DNA of 64,000 nucleotides from an uncultured Prevotellaceae bacterium (GCA_947170495.1 CAMVUB010000004.1:1-64000); one strand, 5' to 3'; counted from the stretch's first letter, positions 17,897 to 26,891 are shown. Translations and numbers: made by a program. The notes: generated by a model not told the origin, from the letters alone.

Positions 17897-19516
17897 TTAT
17901 TCCTCGCTGGGCAGCGTAGGCACGGATTCGCCTGCTTCGAAGAGCCGCATTGAGCGTTGGATGACTTCGTCCGTCTTGCTGAGATACTGCAGTCGCCACT
18001 GTTGGTCTTGGGCGTTGTAGATGATGTTCGAAAAGAGCGAGCGCTCAAAGAGGGGCGCACTGCGCTGCAGCATCAGGTTGCGGCGCTTGAGGCCGTGCTC
18101 CTCGCCGTAGCGTGCGAACTTCTCCAGCAGGTTCTGGCGCTTGAGCCAGCTTTCCATCTCGGTGACGTTCTTCATGCGCTGGAGCTGAGCGCGGTTCTGG
18201 TCGTTGAAGAGGTAGGCGTATTGAATCACGAGGCCGCTGAACAGCGCTTCCTTGTAGTAGCTTGTGTAGAGTGTCGTGTCCTCTGGCACGAAGATGTCGG
18301 GCATAATACCGCCGCCGCCATAGACGGTGCGCCCGATGCGGGTCTTGTACTCGGGGCCGTCCTGATGGATGCTGTCGGCGGAGAAGAACTCGCCGCGCTC
18401 GTAGCGGGCCATCAGGTCGTTCTCATACTCCTCGCCCTTGCCTTTTTCGTAGGGCTTCTGAATGCAGCGGCCCGAGGGCGTGTAGTAGCGCGCTACGGTC
18501 AGTCGCACAACGCTGCCGTCCTTGAACTCAATGGGTTGCTGCACAAGGCCTTTGCCGAACGAACGGCGACCGATGATCGTGCCGCGGTCGTTGTCCTGAA
18601 TAGCACCGGCGAAGATTTCCGAGGCTGAGGCGGAGCCCTCATCGACCAACACGATGAGGGGCAGGTGTTGGAAGGTGCCGCGGCCGTCGGTGCGGTATTC
18701 CTCGCGCGGCGACTTGCGGCCTTCGGTATAGACCACCAGCTGTCCGCCCGGCAGGAACTCGTTGACCATCATGATGGCCGTCTGCATATAGCCGCCGCGG
18801 TTGCCGCGCAGATCGATGACGAGGTTTTTCATGCCCCGTACATTGAGTTGCGCCAGTGCCGTCAGCATTTCGGGATAGGTGTTCTCGCCGAAGCTCTCGA
18901 TGGAGATGTAGCCTGTATGTTTGTCGAGCATGAAGTAGCTATCTACACTCTCCACGGGCACCTCGCCGCGCACGACGGTGATGGTCAGCGGTTTCTTATG
19001 CCCGTGACGCACGATGGTGAGCTTCACCTTCGAGTCCTTGGGGCCACGCAGGCGCTTCATGATCTCGCGGTTCTCCATGCCGATGAGCGTGCTGTCGTCG
19101 GCAGCGATGATTCGGTCTCCGGCGAGTACGCCCACTTTCTCCGACGGGCCGCCCTTGATGACGTTCATCACGTTGACGGTGTCCTTCTGCACCGTGAAGC
19201 GCACACCGATGCCTGAGAAGCTGCCTTTGAGTTCCTCTGTACTCTCCTCGGCGTCCGAAGCGCTAATGTAGCTGGAGTGGGGGTCGAGCTCCGAGAGGAT
19301 CGTGGGCATCGCCTCCTCGACGAGGTCGTTGACGTTGATGGTATCGACATAGTTGTTGTCGATGATCTGCAACAGGTAGTTCAGCTTGTTGCTACCTGTG
19401 TTGATGATATTCAGTCGGTTGCCCGAAAAGTGGTTGGCATAGAACAGGCCGATGCCAATGCCAAGAATGACGGCAATGGCCAACAACAGCGGGACGAGAC
19501 GTGACTTGGTGTTCAT
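17897..19516 (-). CDS. S41-family C-terminal processing protease
   Basis: PDZ plus LVIDLRGNRGGYMQTAIMMVNEFLPGGQLVVYTEGR..LIVLVDEGSASASEIFAGAIQDNDR. Confidence 0.92.
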   Translation of the reverse strand: MNTKSRLVPLLLAIAVILGIGIGLFYANHFSGNRLNIINTGSNKLNYLLQIIDNNYVDTINVNDLVEEAMPTILSELDPHSSYISASDAEESTEELKGSFSGIGVRFTVQKDTVNVMNVIKGGPSEKVGVLAGDRIIAADDSTLIGMENREIMKRLRGPKDSKVKLTIVRHGHKKPLTITVVRGEVPVESVDSYFMLDKHTGYISIESFGENTYPEMLTALAQLNVRGMKNLVIDLRGNRGGYMQTAIMMVNEFLPGGQLVVYTEGRKSPREEYRTDGRGTFQHLPLIVLVDEGSASASEIFAGAIQDNDRGTIIGRRSFGKGLVQQPIEFKDGSVVRLTVARYYTPSGRCIQKPYEKGKGEEYENDLMARYERGEFFSADSIHQDGPEYKTRIGRTVYGGGGIMPDIFVPEDTTLYTSYYKEALFSGLVIQYAYLFNDQNRAQLQRMKNVTEMESWLKRQNLLEKFARYGEEHGLKRRNLMLQRSAPLFERSLFSNIIYNAQDQQWRLQYLSKTDEVIQRSMRLFEAGESVPTLPSEE

Positions 19517-19520
19517 TTCT

Positions 19521-19556
19521 TGAAAAGTGAAAAATGAAGGAATGAAAAGTGAAAAA
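19521..19556. repeat. heptamer micro-repeat TGAAAAG/TGAAAAA
   Basis: TGAAAAG|TGAAAAA|TGAAGGAA|TGAAAAG|TGAAAAA. Confidence 0.8.
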
Positions 19557-19567
19557 TATGATTTTCC

Positions 19568-19612
19568 TTGAACTCTTGAACCTTTGAACTCTTTAACCGC
19601 TAACCGTTAAAC
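19568..19612. repeat. 7/8-mer micro-repeat TTGAACYC/TTTAACCG
   Basis: TTGAACT|CTTGAACC|TTTGAACT|CTTTAACC|GCTAACC|GTTAAAC. Confidence 0.7.
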
Positions 19613-20086
19613 GTACCCCTCAATCGGCAAGTGCTCCACATCGATGCCGGCACGCTGGAGCAGGTCGATGCCGTCGTGCAGGCGGTAGTCACGGGCATAC
19701 ACTACGCGGCGGATGCCGGATTGGATGATGAGCTTCGAGCACTCGATGCAGGGCGAGTCCGTCACATAGAGCGTGGCGCCCTCAGAGTTGTTGCCTGAGC
19801 GGGCGATTTTCGTGATGGCATTGGCCTCGGCGTGAAGGACATAGGGCTTGGTGACGCCGTTCTCCTCACACACGTTCTCGAAGCCCGAGGGTGTGCCGTT
19901 GTAGCCGTCGCTGATGATCATCTTATCCTTGACAATCAGCGCGCCCACTTGTCTGCGGACGCAGTAGCTGTTCTCGCTCCATATGCGAGCCATGCGTAGA
20001 TAGCGCTTATCTAAGATAGACCCACCCCTGGCCCCTCCCGTTAGGGAGGAAGAAGGCTGGTGTGTTGTATGGTCTTTATTATCCAT
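19607..20086 (-). CDS. dCMP deaminase (ComEB-like) with repeat-encoded N-terminal segment
   Basis: ARIWSENSYCVRRQVGALIVKDKMIISDGYNGTPSGFENVCE..HAEANAITK..CIECSKLIIQSG. Confidence 0.9.
   Translation of the reverse strand: MDNKDHTTHQPSSSLTGGARGGSILDKRYLRMARIWSENSYCVRRQVGALIVKDKMIISDGYNGTPSGFENVCEENGVTKPYVLHAEANAITKIARSGNNSEGATLYVTDSPCIECSKLIIQSGIRRVVYARDYRLHDGIDLLQRAGIDVEHLPIEGYV
20018..20060. repeat. family 1 palindromic element copy c, in comEB
   Basis: agacccacccctggcccctcccgttagggaggaagaaggctgg. Confidence 0.88.
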
Positions 20087-20127
20087 GTTGGTTAAATTGT
20101 TTTCTATGAATAAATGAATAAAGGTGT

Positions 20128-22302
20128 TTATCTTCCACTCCGCAGGCACTCCCCTCCATTACGGGAGGGGTCGGGGGTGGGTCTTTTTATTCCATTCCGC
20201 TTGAGGAGCGCATCAATGGTCGGCTCCTGGCCGCGGAAGCGTTTGTAAAGGGTCATGGGGTGCTCGGTGCCGCCTCGCGAGAGGATGCAGTCGCGGAAGC
20301 GCTGGGCGGTCTCGCGGTTGAAGATGCCGTCGTGCTTGAAGACCGAGAAGGCGTCGGCATCTAGCACCTCGGCCCATTTGTAGCTGTAGTAGCCAGCTGC
20401 ATAGCCGCCCGACATGATATGGCCGAACTGCACCGTCATGCAGGTGCCGGGTACCTCGTCGAACAGCAGTGCACGCTTCCACGCCTCGCGCTCAAAGGCT
20501 TGGACGTCAGCCGTGAAGGGCTCCGTGAGCGTGTAGTAAGCCATATCCAGCAGCCCGAAGCTCACCTGTCGTATGCAGGCGTAGGCCACGTTGAAGTTGC
20601 GGCTGTCGATGATGCGTTGTATCAAGTCGGCGGGCATCGGCTCGCCTGTCTCGTAGTGGGCGGCGAAGGTGTTCAGGAAGTCGGGCTCGACGGCGAAGTT
20701 CTCCATCAGCTGCGAGGGCAGCTCCACGAAGTCCCAATAGACGCTGGTGCCCGAGAGGCTGGCGAAGCGCGTGTTGGCGAAGATGCCGTGCAGCGCGTGC
20801 CCGAACTCGTGCAGGAAGGTCTCTACCTCGCCCAGCGTCAGTAGGGCGGGCTTCGTCTCGGTGGGCTTGGTGAAGTTCATCACCAGCGAGACATGCGGGC
20901 GGCTGTTCTTCCACAGCGACGGGTCTTTCGGGTCGGGGCAGTTGTCTTCGGGCCCAATCCATTGCTCTTTGAAGCTGGTCATCCAGGCGCCGCTCTGCTT
21001 GCCCTTGCGGGGGAAGAAGTCGGTGTAGAGGACAGCCAAGAAACTGCCGTCCTTGTCCAGAACCTCGTAGGCCTGCACGTCGGGGTGATAGACGGGGATG
21101 TCCTTGTTCTCGCGGAAGGTGATGCCGTAGAGGCGCGTGGCGAGGCCGAAGACACCCTCCTTGACGCGCGAGAGCTGCAGATAGGGGCGTGTCATCTCGG
21201 CATCGATATTGAAGCGCTCCATCTTCAGCTTGTGGCCGTAGTAGGAGAAATCCCAGGGCTTCAGCTCGAAGTCTGCGCCTTCCAGCTTGCGCGCAATGGC
21301 TTCTATCTCAGCCACTTCCTTGCGTGCGGGCTCCATGTAGGCTTCCAGGAGCTGGTCCAGCAGGCGATAGACATTGTCGGCCGTCTCGGCCATCCGCTCC
21401 TTGAGGACATAGTCGGCAAAGGTCTTGTAGCCCAGCAGCTGTGCGTGCTCGCGGCGCAGGTTGACAAGCTGTCGCACGATGGCCTCGTTGCTGAGCTCGC
21501 CGTCGCCCACGCAAAGCGTGTTCTTAGCCATATACATCTGGCGGCGCAGCTCGCGGTTGTCTGCGTAGGTCAGGAAGGGACCGTACGACGGGGCGTGGAG
21601 CGTGAAGAGCCAGCCCTCCTTGCCATTCTCCTTGGCGGCCAGGGCGGCGGCATCACGTGCGGAGTCAGGGAGTCCGGCGAGGTCGGCCTCGTCGGTGATA
21701 TGGAGCTGATAGGCGTTGGTGGCCTTCAGGTTGTTCTGTGAGAACTGCAGGGTCAGGAGTGCCATCTGCTGGTTCATCTCGCGCAGACGCGCCTGGCCAG
21801 CCTCGTCCAATGCGGCGCCGGCACGGATGAAGCCCTCGTAGGACTTCTCCAGCAGCATCTGCTCCTCAGGGGTGAGGGGGCGGGCTGGTTCAGGGTTTAT
21901 GGTTAAGGGTTCAGGGTTTATGGTTGAGGGTTTATGGTATTGTTCATAAACAGCCTGAATCCGCTGGAAGTAGCGCTTGTTGAAGAGGATGTTGTTGGCG
22001 TGCTCGGTGAGGATAGGGGAGAGCTTCTGCGCCAGCGCGTCCATCTCGTCGTTGGTCTCGGCCGAGAGCAGGTTGAAGAACACTTTCGTGACGCGCTCCA
22101 GCATGTCGTCGGGCGTGGTCACGGCCACCGTATTGTCGAAGGTCGGCGGCTCTGGATTGTCGGTGATGCGCTGGATGAACGCATCGTCCTGCCGGATGCC
22201 TTCGAGGATGGCAGGCTCATAGTCCTCCAACTGTATTCTGTCGAATGGTGCCGTATTGTGCGGTGTGCCGTAGTTCTTGTTAAAGAGTGGATTATCTCTC
22301 AT
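20128..22302 (-). CDS. M3-family oligopeptidase / peptidyl-dipeptidase
   Basis: HEFGHALHGIFANTRFASLSGTSVYWDFVELPSQLMENF zinc motif. Confidence 0.93.
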   Translation of the reverse strand: MRDNPLFNKNYGTPHNTAPFDRIQLEDYEPAILEGIRQDDAFIQRITDNPEPPTFDNTVAVTTPDDMLERVTKVFFNLLSAETNDEMDALAQKLSPILTEHANNILFNKRYFQRIQAVYEQYHKPSTINPEPLTINPEPARPLTPEEQMLLEKSYEGFIRAGAALDEAGQARLREMNQQMALLTLQFSQNNLKATNAYQLHITDEADLAGLPDSARDAAALAAKENGKEGWLFTLHAPSYGPFLTYADNRELRRQMYMAKNTLCVGDGELSNEAIVRQLVNLRREHAQLLGYKTFADYVLKERMAETADNVYRLLDQLLEAYMEPARKEVAEIEAIARKLEGADFELKPWDFSYYGHKLKMERFNIDAEMTRPYLQLSRVKEGVFGLATRLYGITFRENKDIPVYHPDVQAYEVLDKDGSFLAVLYTDFFPRKGKQSGAWMTSFKEQWIGPEDNCPDPKDPSLWKNSRPHVSLVMNFTKPTETKPALLTLGEVETFLHEFGHALHGIFANTRFASLSGTSVYWDFVELPSQLMENFAVEPDFLNTFAAHYETGEPMPADLIQRIIDSRNFNVAYACIRQVSFGLLDMAYYTLTEPFTADVQAFEREAWKRALLFDEVPGTCMTVQFGHIMSGGYAAGYYSYKWAEVLDADAFSVFKHDGIFNRETAQRFRDCILSRGGTEHPMTLYKRFRGQEPTIDALLKRNGIKRPTPDPSRNGGECLRSGR
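20148..20183. repeat. family 1 palindromic element copy d (inverted relative to c), in the M3 peptidase 3' end
   Basis: actcccctccattacgggaggggtcgggggtgggtct. Confidence 0.88.
21889..21937. repeat. heptamer micro-repeat x7 inside M3 peptidase coding sequence
   Basis: TTCAGGG|TTTATGG|TTAAGGG|TTCAGGG|TTTATGG|TTGAGGG|TTTATGG. Confidence 0.95.
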
Positions 22303-22305
22303 TGA

Positions 22306-22983
22306 TTAAAGTGTTTCTTTGATGATGTTCTCGAAGGCGGGGACGTGAATCATGCGACGATTCATTTGCAGCAGCCCCTTCTTTTCCAGTCTGTGTAGCG
22401 CCCTGGAGATATAGCGCGAATCCTCGCCCAGATAGGCACCCAGGGTTGACAGGGAGATGCGGAATAGCTTGTAGCCCGCTGGACGTTGCACATGGTTTCG
22501 CATGAAATGTACGATGCGCCCCTCCAGCGTCTGCGGGGCTGGCATCCATTGCAGCTGTCGCTGTCGGGCGACGAGGGCGGAGAGCGTGTTGAGGACGTTG
22601 ATGCGGAAGACCTCGAAATAGCTCGTCAGCGCGGCCAGCGTTCGCTTGTCCACCCGCATGAGCCGCACGGTGGTGTCGGCATAGGCGGTGTAGGGATAGA
22701 CGCGTGTGCTGCCGTAGAGCACCTCCAAACCCAGTAGGGTGGGTACAGGCAGCACCTCCTCCACATTCCACATGCGGTCGGCGGCCGTGGTGGTGCAGCG
22801 GACTGTGCCGCCCAGGATGAAGATGACCTCATTGCACAAGTCATCCTGCTGCACAAACTGGGTCTCGGGCATCAGCGTCTCGAACCTGAGACGTGTCGAT
22901 TCCAGGATGCGCGTCAGGTCGTCGGGGCTCAGTCCTTGGAACAGGGGCAGCGACAGCACGGTATCAAACATTGTTTGCGCCAT
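22306..22983 (-). CDS. Crp/Fnr-family transcriptional regulator
   Basis: cNMP-binding-like N-terminus and HTH RISLSTLGAYLGEDSRYISRALHRLEKKGLLQ. Confidence 0.85.
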   Translation of the reverse strand: MAQTMFDTVLSLPLFQGLSPDDLTRILESTRLRFETLMPETQFVQQDDLCNEVIFILGGTVRCTTTAADRMWNVEEVLPVPTLLGLEVLYGSTRVYPYTAYADTTVRLMRVDKRTLAALTSYFEVFRINVLNTLSALVARQRQLQWMPAPQTLEGRIVHFMRNHVQRPAGYKLFRISLSTLGAYLGEDSRYISRALHRLEKKGLLQMNRRMIHVPAFENIIKETL

Positions 22984-23003
22984 CAGACTCGCGAATGAGT
23001 GTG

Positions 23004-23011
23004 CAAAAGTA
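23004..23011 (-). promoter_or_regulatory. Bacteroidetes -7 element TACTTTTG
   Basis: caaaagta on + strand upstream of crp/fnr. Confidence 0.5.
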
Positions 23012-23095
23012 CAACGAATACACTTCAAATGCAAAAAAATATGCACCTTTTGACCTAATTTTACTGCTTTCTGCGGCTGAATGGCAAAAACTCCG

Positions 23096-23103
23096 TACCT
23101 TTG
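23096..23103 (+). promoter_or_regulatory. Bacteroidetes -7 element TACCTTTG
   Basis: TAnnTTTG upstream of the CotH gene. Confidence 0.55.
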
Positions 23104-23133
23104 TGGCGTAAAATGTAGCAAAACAATAGAACT

Positions 23134-25692
23134 ATGAAGCATATCTACTTACTGATAACTTGCCTGTTGGGAAGCCTCTGCGCCCCCATGAACGTGTATG
23201 CCGGAGAGGAAGAGGAGCGGGAGGACTCCATCTTCGTGGAGAAGAAGGACGGCTCGCTCGACATCTTCCCTGCCTCGGCAGTAGCCGAGGAAACCATCGA
23301 CGAGGCGTACCTCAAGGTGGTAACCATCGGCGGCTCGGAGTTCATCTATCCCCTCGCGGAACTCAACTCCTACGACCACCAGATGCAGTTGAACCGCCCG
23401 ACCATCACTTCGTTCAAGTTCAATAACAAATTCAACCACCAGCTGTTCTCCGACGTGCTGTGTGACATCACCCCCGACAACCAGATCAACAGCACTTCGC
23501 AGGTGGCTGCCTTCACGCATTGGCTGACGCCCTCCTTCAAGCGCTCCGATGCTCGTGCCGAGGTCTATCTCAACGATGAGGAGCGCCTCTACAGCAAGGT
23601 GAGCCGTGTGAAGATGGGCGCCCAGGAGCGCGTGACCATCGCCTTTCCCGGTGTCAGGATCCTCAAGAACACGCTCGTGAGCCCTGCCGAGGAAGGCAAG
23701 GAGGAATGGAAACTGACGGAGATTCCCCTGACGGCCGACAAGCTCAGCACCAACGCACCCTCCAACTATGAGGATCAGATCTTGGATATGGCTGTTGATG
23801 GTGACTACAACACTTATTTTCATTCTACTTGGGGTTCAGGTGAATATGAGAAGCTGCCGCTGGAGGAGTTCCCATACATTGATGTGACTCTTCCCGAGCC
23901 CGTGTATAACATCTCCTATGCTGTGACCAATCGTGCGGACACCGATGGCCGTTCTCCACTGGTGCTCAGCTTGTGGACCAGCTATGATGGAGGTGAAACA
24001 TGGCAGGAGGTTCAGCGTAATCTGGAGGGAGATCTGAATACGAGTGCCGGTGCTACCAATACCTCGCCCGTCGTGGAGCTGGAGCAACCCTGCGCGTTGT
24101 TCCGTATCGCCATGCTGAAGGCCGGCTACAAAAACTACTTCTGCGTGGCCGAGTTGAAGATGTTCTCATGTGAGCTCGAGAAGACCGAAGGCACCCCCGC
24201 CGTCTATGCCGACACGATGGTGCCCTACGGCACGGAATACCAACTCAACCTCGACTGGGCACAGGCCACTGGAGTGCCCAAGGTGTATATCAACATCGAC
24301 GGTGGCGGCCTGGTGAGCAGCAAGTCATACTACCTCGACGCCACCATCCGCCTCGACGGCGCCGGCATGTATCCTGACTTCGCCGAGACCCCCGTGCAGA
24401 TTCGTGGTCGCGGTAACAGCAGCTGGAGCGACACGCCCGACTCCAAGAACCCCTATCGCCTGAAGTTTGAGGAGAAGCAGAAGCCCTTCGGCCTCAAGAA
24501 AGGCAAGAGCTGGGTGCTCCTCGCCAACCGTCAGTCGGGCTCCATGACCAGCAACGCCATCGGCATGTATGCCGCAGGACTCATCGGCGCTGACGGCGCC
24601 AACCACATCGTCCCCGTGGAGCTCTACATGAACGGCCAGTACTGGGGCAGCTACAACTTCACCGAGAAGACAGGCTTCTCCAACAACAGCATCGACCTCG
24701 ACGACGAGACCAAGGCCTGCTTCCTGGAACTCGACACGTACAGCGACGAGACCCGCTACTACTCCTACGCCACCATCAATGGGCAGAGCGTGGGCATCCC
24801 CGTGAAAATCAAGGAGCCCGAAGTCTTCAATCCCACCCAGGTGAACCCCGAGGAAAGCGAGGACATCAAGACCCTCATCAAGTCATATAGCGACATCACG
24901 ACACGCTTCCAAGAGTTCGTGTGGATGGTGGAGGACCAGCAGGACATCTCCTCCGTCGTAGATATCGAGTCGCTGGCACGCTTCCTCGTCGCCAACGAGC
25001 TGATCATCAACTACGAGCTGATGCACCCCAAGAGCACCTTCCTCTACCACGAGGACGTCTATGACGAAGATTCCAAGTTCAAGTGGGGACCCGTCTGGGA
25101 CCTCGACTGGAGCTACGGCTACGAATATGGCAACCGCACCTACTTCCAGAGCGGTGCCACCGATAACTATTTCACCCGCTCGTCCATGGAGGCTTCCGCC
25201 TTCTGGAAACGCCTGCGCCAATGCGGCGAGCCCCTCGACCGCGCCATGTACAAGTACTGGTCGCGCTTCATTCGCCTCTATCTCAACGAGCTCATCGACT
25301 ACTGCGACGACTACTACAACTTCGCCCAGCCCTCGCTCGAGAATAACAACAACCACGTCTATTACAGCGACTGGGACTACGCCAACTACGCCACTGCCAC
25401 CACCAATGCCAAGCGTTGGCTCCAGCAGCGCGCCACAGCCATCTTCAATCAGCTGACGCCCTACGAGCTCACCGACGAAGAGATTATGGGCATTCCCGAG
25501 ACACCCGAGGATCAGCCCGGCGACGATCCCTATTTCACCGACGGCATCGCCGCACCCTCCACAGCCACCGTCTTTGAGGTCTATGACATGCGCGGCCTCC
25601 GCCTCAAGCAGCGCGCCACCTACAACACCTGGCGCAACGGCCTCACCCCCGGCATCTACATCGTCAACGGCCGCAAAGTCCTCGTGAAATAA
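23134..25692 (+). CDS. CotH-kinase family secreted protein with T9SS-like tail
   Basis: VQIRGRGNSSWSDTPDSKNPYRLKFEEKQKPFGLKKGKSWVLLANRQSG..; C-terminus GLTPGIYIVNGRKVLVK. Confidence 0.88.
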   Translation: MKHIYLLITCLLGSLCAPMNVYAGEEEEREDSIFVEKKDGSLDIFPASAVAEETIDEAYLKVVTIGGSEFIYPLAELNSYDHQMQLNRPTITSFKFNNKFNHQLFSDVLCDITPDNQINSTSQVAAFTHWLTPSFKRSDARAEVYLNDEERLYSKVSRVKMGAQERVTIAFPGVRILKNTLVSPAEEGKEEWKLTEIPLTADKLSTNAPSNYEDQILDMAVDGDYNTYFHSTWGSGEYEKLPLEEFPYIDVTLPEPVYNISYAVTNRADTDGRSPLVLSLWTSYDGGETWQEVQRNLEGDLNTSAGATNTSPVVELEQPCALFRIAMLKAGYKNYFCVAELKMFSCELEKTEGTPAVYADTMVPYGTEYQLNLDWAQATGVPKVYINIDGGGLVSSKSYYLDATIRLDGAGMYPDFAETPVQIRGRGNSSWSDTPDSKNPYRLKFEEKQKPFGLKKGKSWVLLANRQSGSMTSNAIGMYAAGLIGADGANHIVPVELYMNGQYWGSYNFTEKTGFSNNSIDLDDETKACFLELDTYSDETRYYSYATINGQSVGIPVKIKEPEVFNPTQVNPEESEDIKTLIKSYSDITTRFQEFVWMVEDQQDISSVVDIESLARFLVANELIINYELMHPKSTFLYHEDVYDEDSKFKWGPVWDLDWSYGYEYGNRTYFQSGATDNYFTRSSMEASAFWKRLRQCGEPLDRAMYKYWSRFIRLYLNELIDYCDDYYNFAQPSLENNNNHVYYSDWDYANYATATTNAKRWLQQRATAIFNQLTPYELTDEEIMGIPETPEDQPGDDPYFTDGIAAPSTATVFEVYDMRGLRLKQRATYNTWRNGLTPGIYIVNGRKVLVK

Positions 25693-25722
25693 TATACGTC
25701 TCAGCAAAGACTAAAGCACACG

Positions 25723-26008
25723 AAACCCTTAGGGCTTCAGCGCAAAACCCTTAAGGCTTTTTCTCAAAACCCTTAGGACTATCGCCCGAAACCCTTAGGG
25801 GTTATGACCCGAAGACCATGGTCTTCTCATCGTTCCATCGTGATGGAACGACGAACGCAGCGTGGTCTTCCTACTGGATCACCATGGTGGGACACTCAAC
25901 GCACCGCGGTCTTCAATCGTGTCCCACGCGTGGAACTCGCAATAAGGACGCGTCCCTCGGGCCGTTACGATGCGTCGTGAAGGCCGATAGGACGCGTCCT
26001 TCATTTCA
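25723..26008. repeat. 22-bp-phased tandem array of about 13 non-identical palindromes
   Basis: Units begin at 25723, 25745, 25767, 25789, 25811 ... 25987. Dyads include CCCTTAGGG, CCTTAAGG, GAAGACCATGGTCTTC, TTCCATCGTGATGGAA, CACCATGGTG, ACCGCGGT, CCACGCGTGG, GGACGCGTCC (x2), each centred at unit position 8/9. Confidence 0.92.
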
Positions 26009-26029
26009 CCCGTTCATCTCGAGAAAAAG

Positions 26030-26146
26030 TTTTGCGGAAAACCCTATGAGCCCTACGCAAACCGCCTCCCTCCGTCATCATCCTGCAACTCGCCGACGCC
26101 GACTCACCTCCCCACGTGCGTAACCCTCATAAAGTTTTCCGCAAAA
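26030..26146. repeat. 117-bp inverted-repeat element with 30-bp arms
   Basis: TTTTGCGGAAAACCCTATGAGcccTACGCA ... TGCGTAaccCTCATAAAGTTTTCCGCAAAA (25/30 arm matches). Confidence 0.88.
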
Positions 26147-26166
26147 ATAATTCTGTCTCTACGCTT

Positions 26167-26580
26167 TTACAGGATTCCTTCGCGTTGCAGTATTTCCAGC
26201 ATCTCCGATGGGGTAACAACAATGGTGTTCTTTGGGAAATGCCTTATGTTACCTGTCACAAGGTAAGCATCATCCTTCGACATGGCAACCTCATAGAACA
26301 CCACATCCTTAGGATCTGGAAACACTTCTGAACTAGGCACACGATAAGAAGCCATTCCTGACATTTGAATCTTGTTAAGAATAGAGGCAATGGCTTTAGA
26401 TGGGAATTCAAACTTCGGTCTGCTTAGCACATCCTTGTATTCCGCAATAATTTCATGATTGTACAAAGGCCGCAACCCCTTTTCAGAAATAGCACTTACA
26501 ACTTGTACTGTTGCAGAATCCGAGTGGCGCGACAACAAAGCCGCTACTAAAACATTGGTGTCAATAACAGCGTATATCAT
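26167..26580 (-). CDS. PIN-domain putative toxin (COG1569-like)
   Basis: MIYAVIDTNVLVAALLSRHSDSATVQVVSAI..LYNHEIIAEYKDVLSRPKF..KDDAYLVTGNIRHFP. Confidence 0.88.
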   Translation of the reverse strand: MIYAVIDTNVLVAALLSRHSDSATVQVVSAISEKGLRPLYNHEIIAEYKDVLSRPKFEFPSKAIASILNKIQMSGMASYRVPSSEVFPDPKDVVFYEVAMSKDDAYLVTGNIRHFPKNTIVVTPSEMLEILQREGIL

Positions 26581-26891
26581 ACTTTTGCCTTTTCTCTTGC
26601 AGCCTTTTCTTCGCGTGCTAATCTAATCTCTTCGTTAATCTCGTCGAGTGTTAAGTCCGGCAGCAAACCACTCTCTGCCATCCTTCTAAATTCACGGAAA
26701 GCCTCAAGATCGCCCATGGATTCCCATTCGGGGTCTGCTTTGATTTCAAAAGGAATTTTCCGATACGTCACTACCGCCTTTGCAAACACATTCATTGCTG
26801 TGTTTACGCTCATGCCCATACGTGCACAGAGCGCATCAAAGCTCTGTTTTAGTTGTGAGTCCATTCTCACCGTCATAGATACCTGTGCCAT
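26577..26891 (-). CDS. RelB/DinJ-family antitoxin
   Basis: MAQVSMTVRMDSQLKQSFDALCARMGMSVNTAMNVFAKAVV; 4-nt overlap with toxin gene. Confidence 0.88.
   Translation of the reverse strand: MAQVSMTVRMDSQLKQSFDALCARMGMSVNTAMNVFAKAVVTYRKIPFEIKADPEWESMGDLEAFREFRRMAESGLLPDLTLDEINEEIRLAREEKAAREKAKV

Noticed and set aside
22292-22771. 159-aa ORF overlapping the Crp/Fnr gene in another frame
   Set aside because: Alternative-frame shadow of a well-supported regulator.
25723-26008. Possible CRISPR array
   Set aside because: Units are 22 bp with changing sequence, no constant repeat with unique spacers, and no cas genes in the window.
25818-26123. 101-aa ORF over the 22-bp palindrome array
   Set aside because: A 22-bp period is not a multiple of 3 and the peptide has no repeat or domain; the palindromic DNA structure explains the region better.
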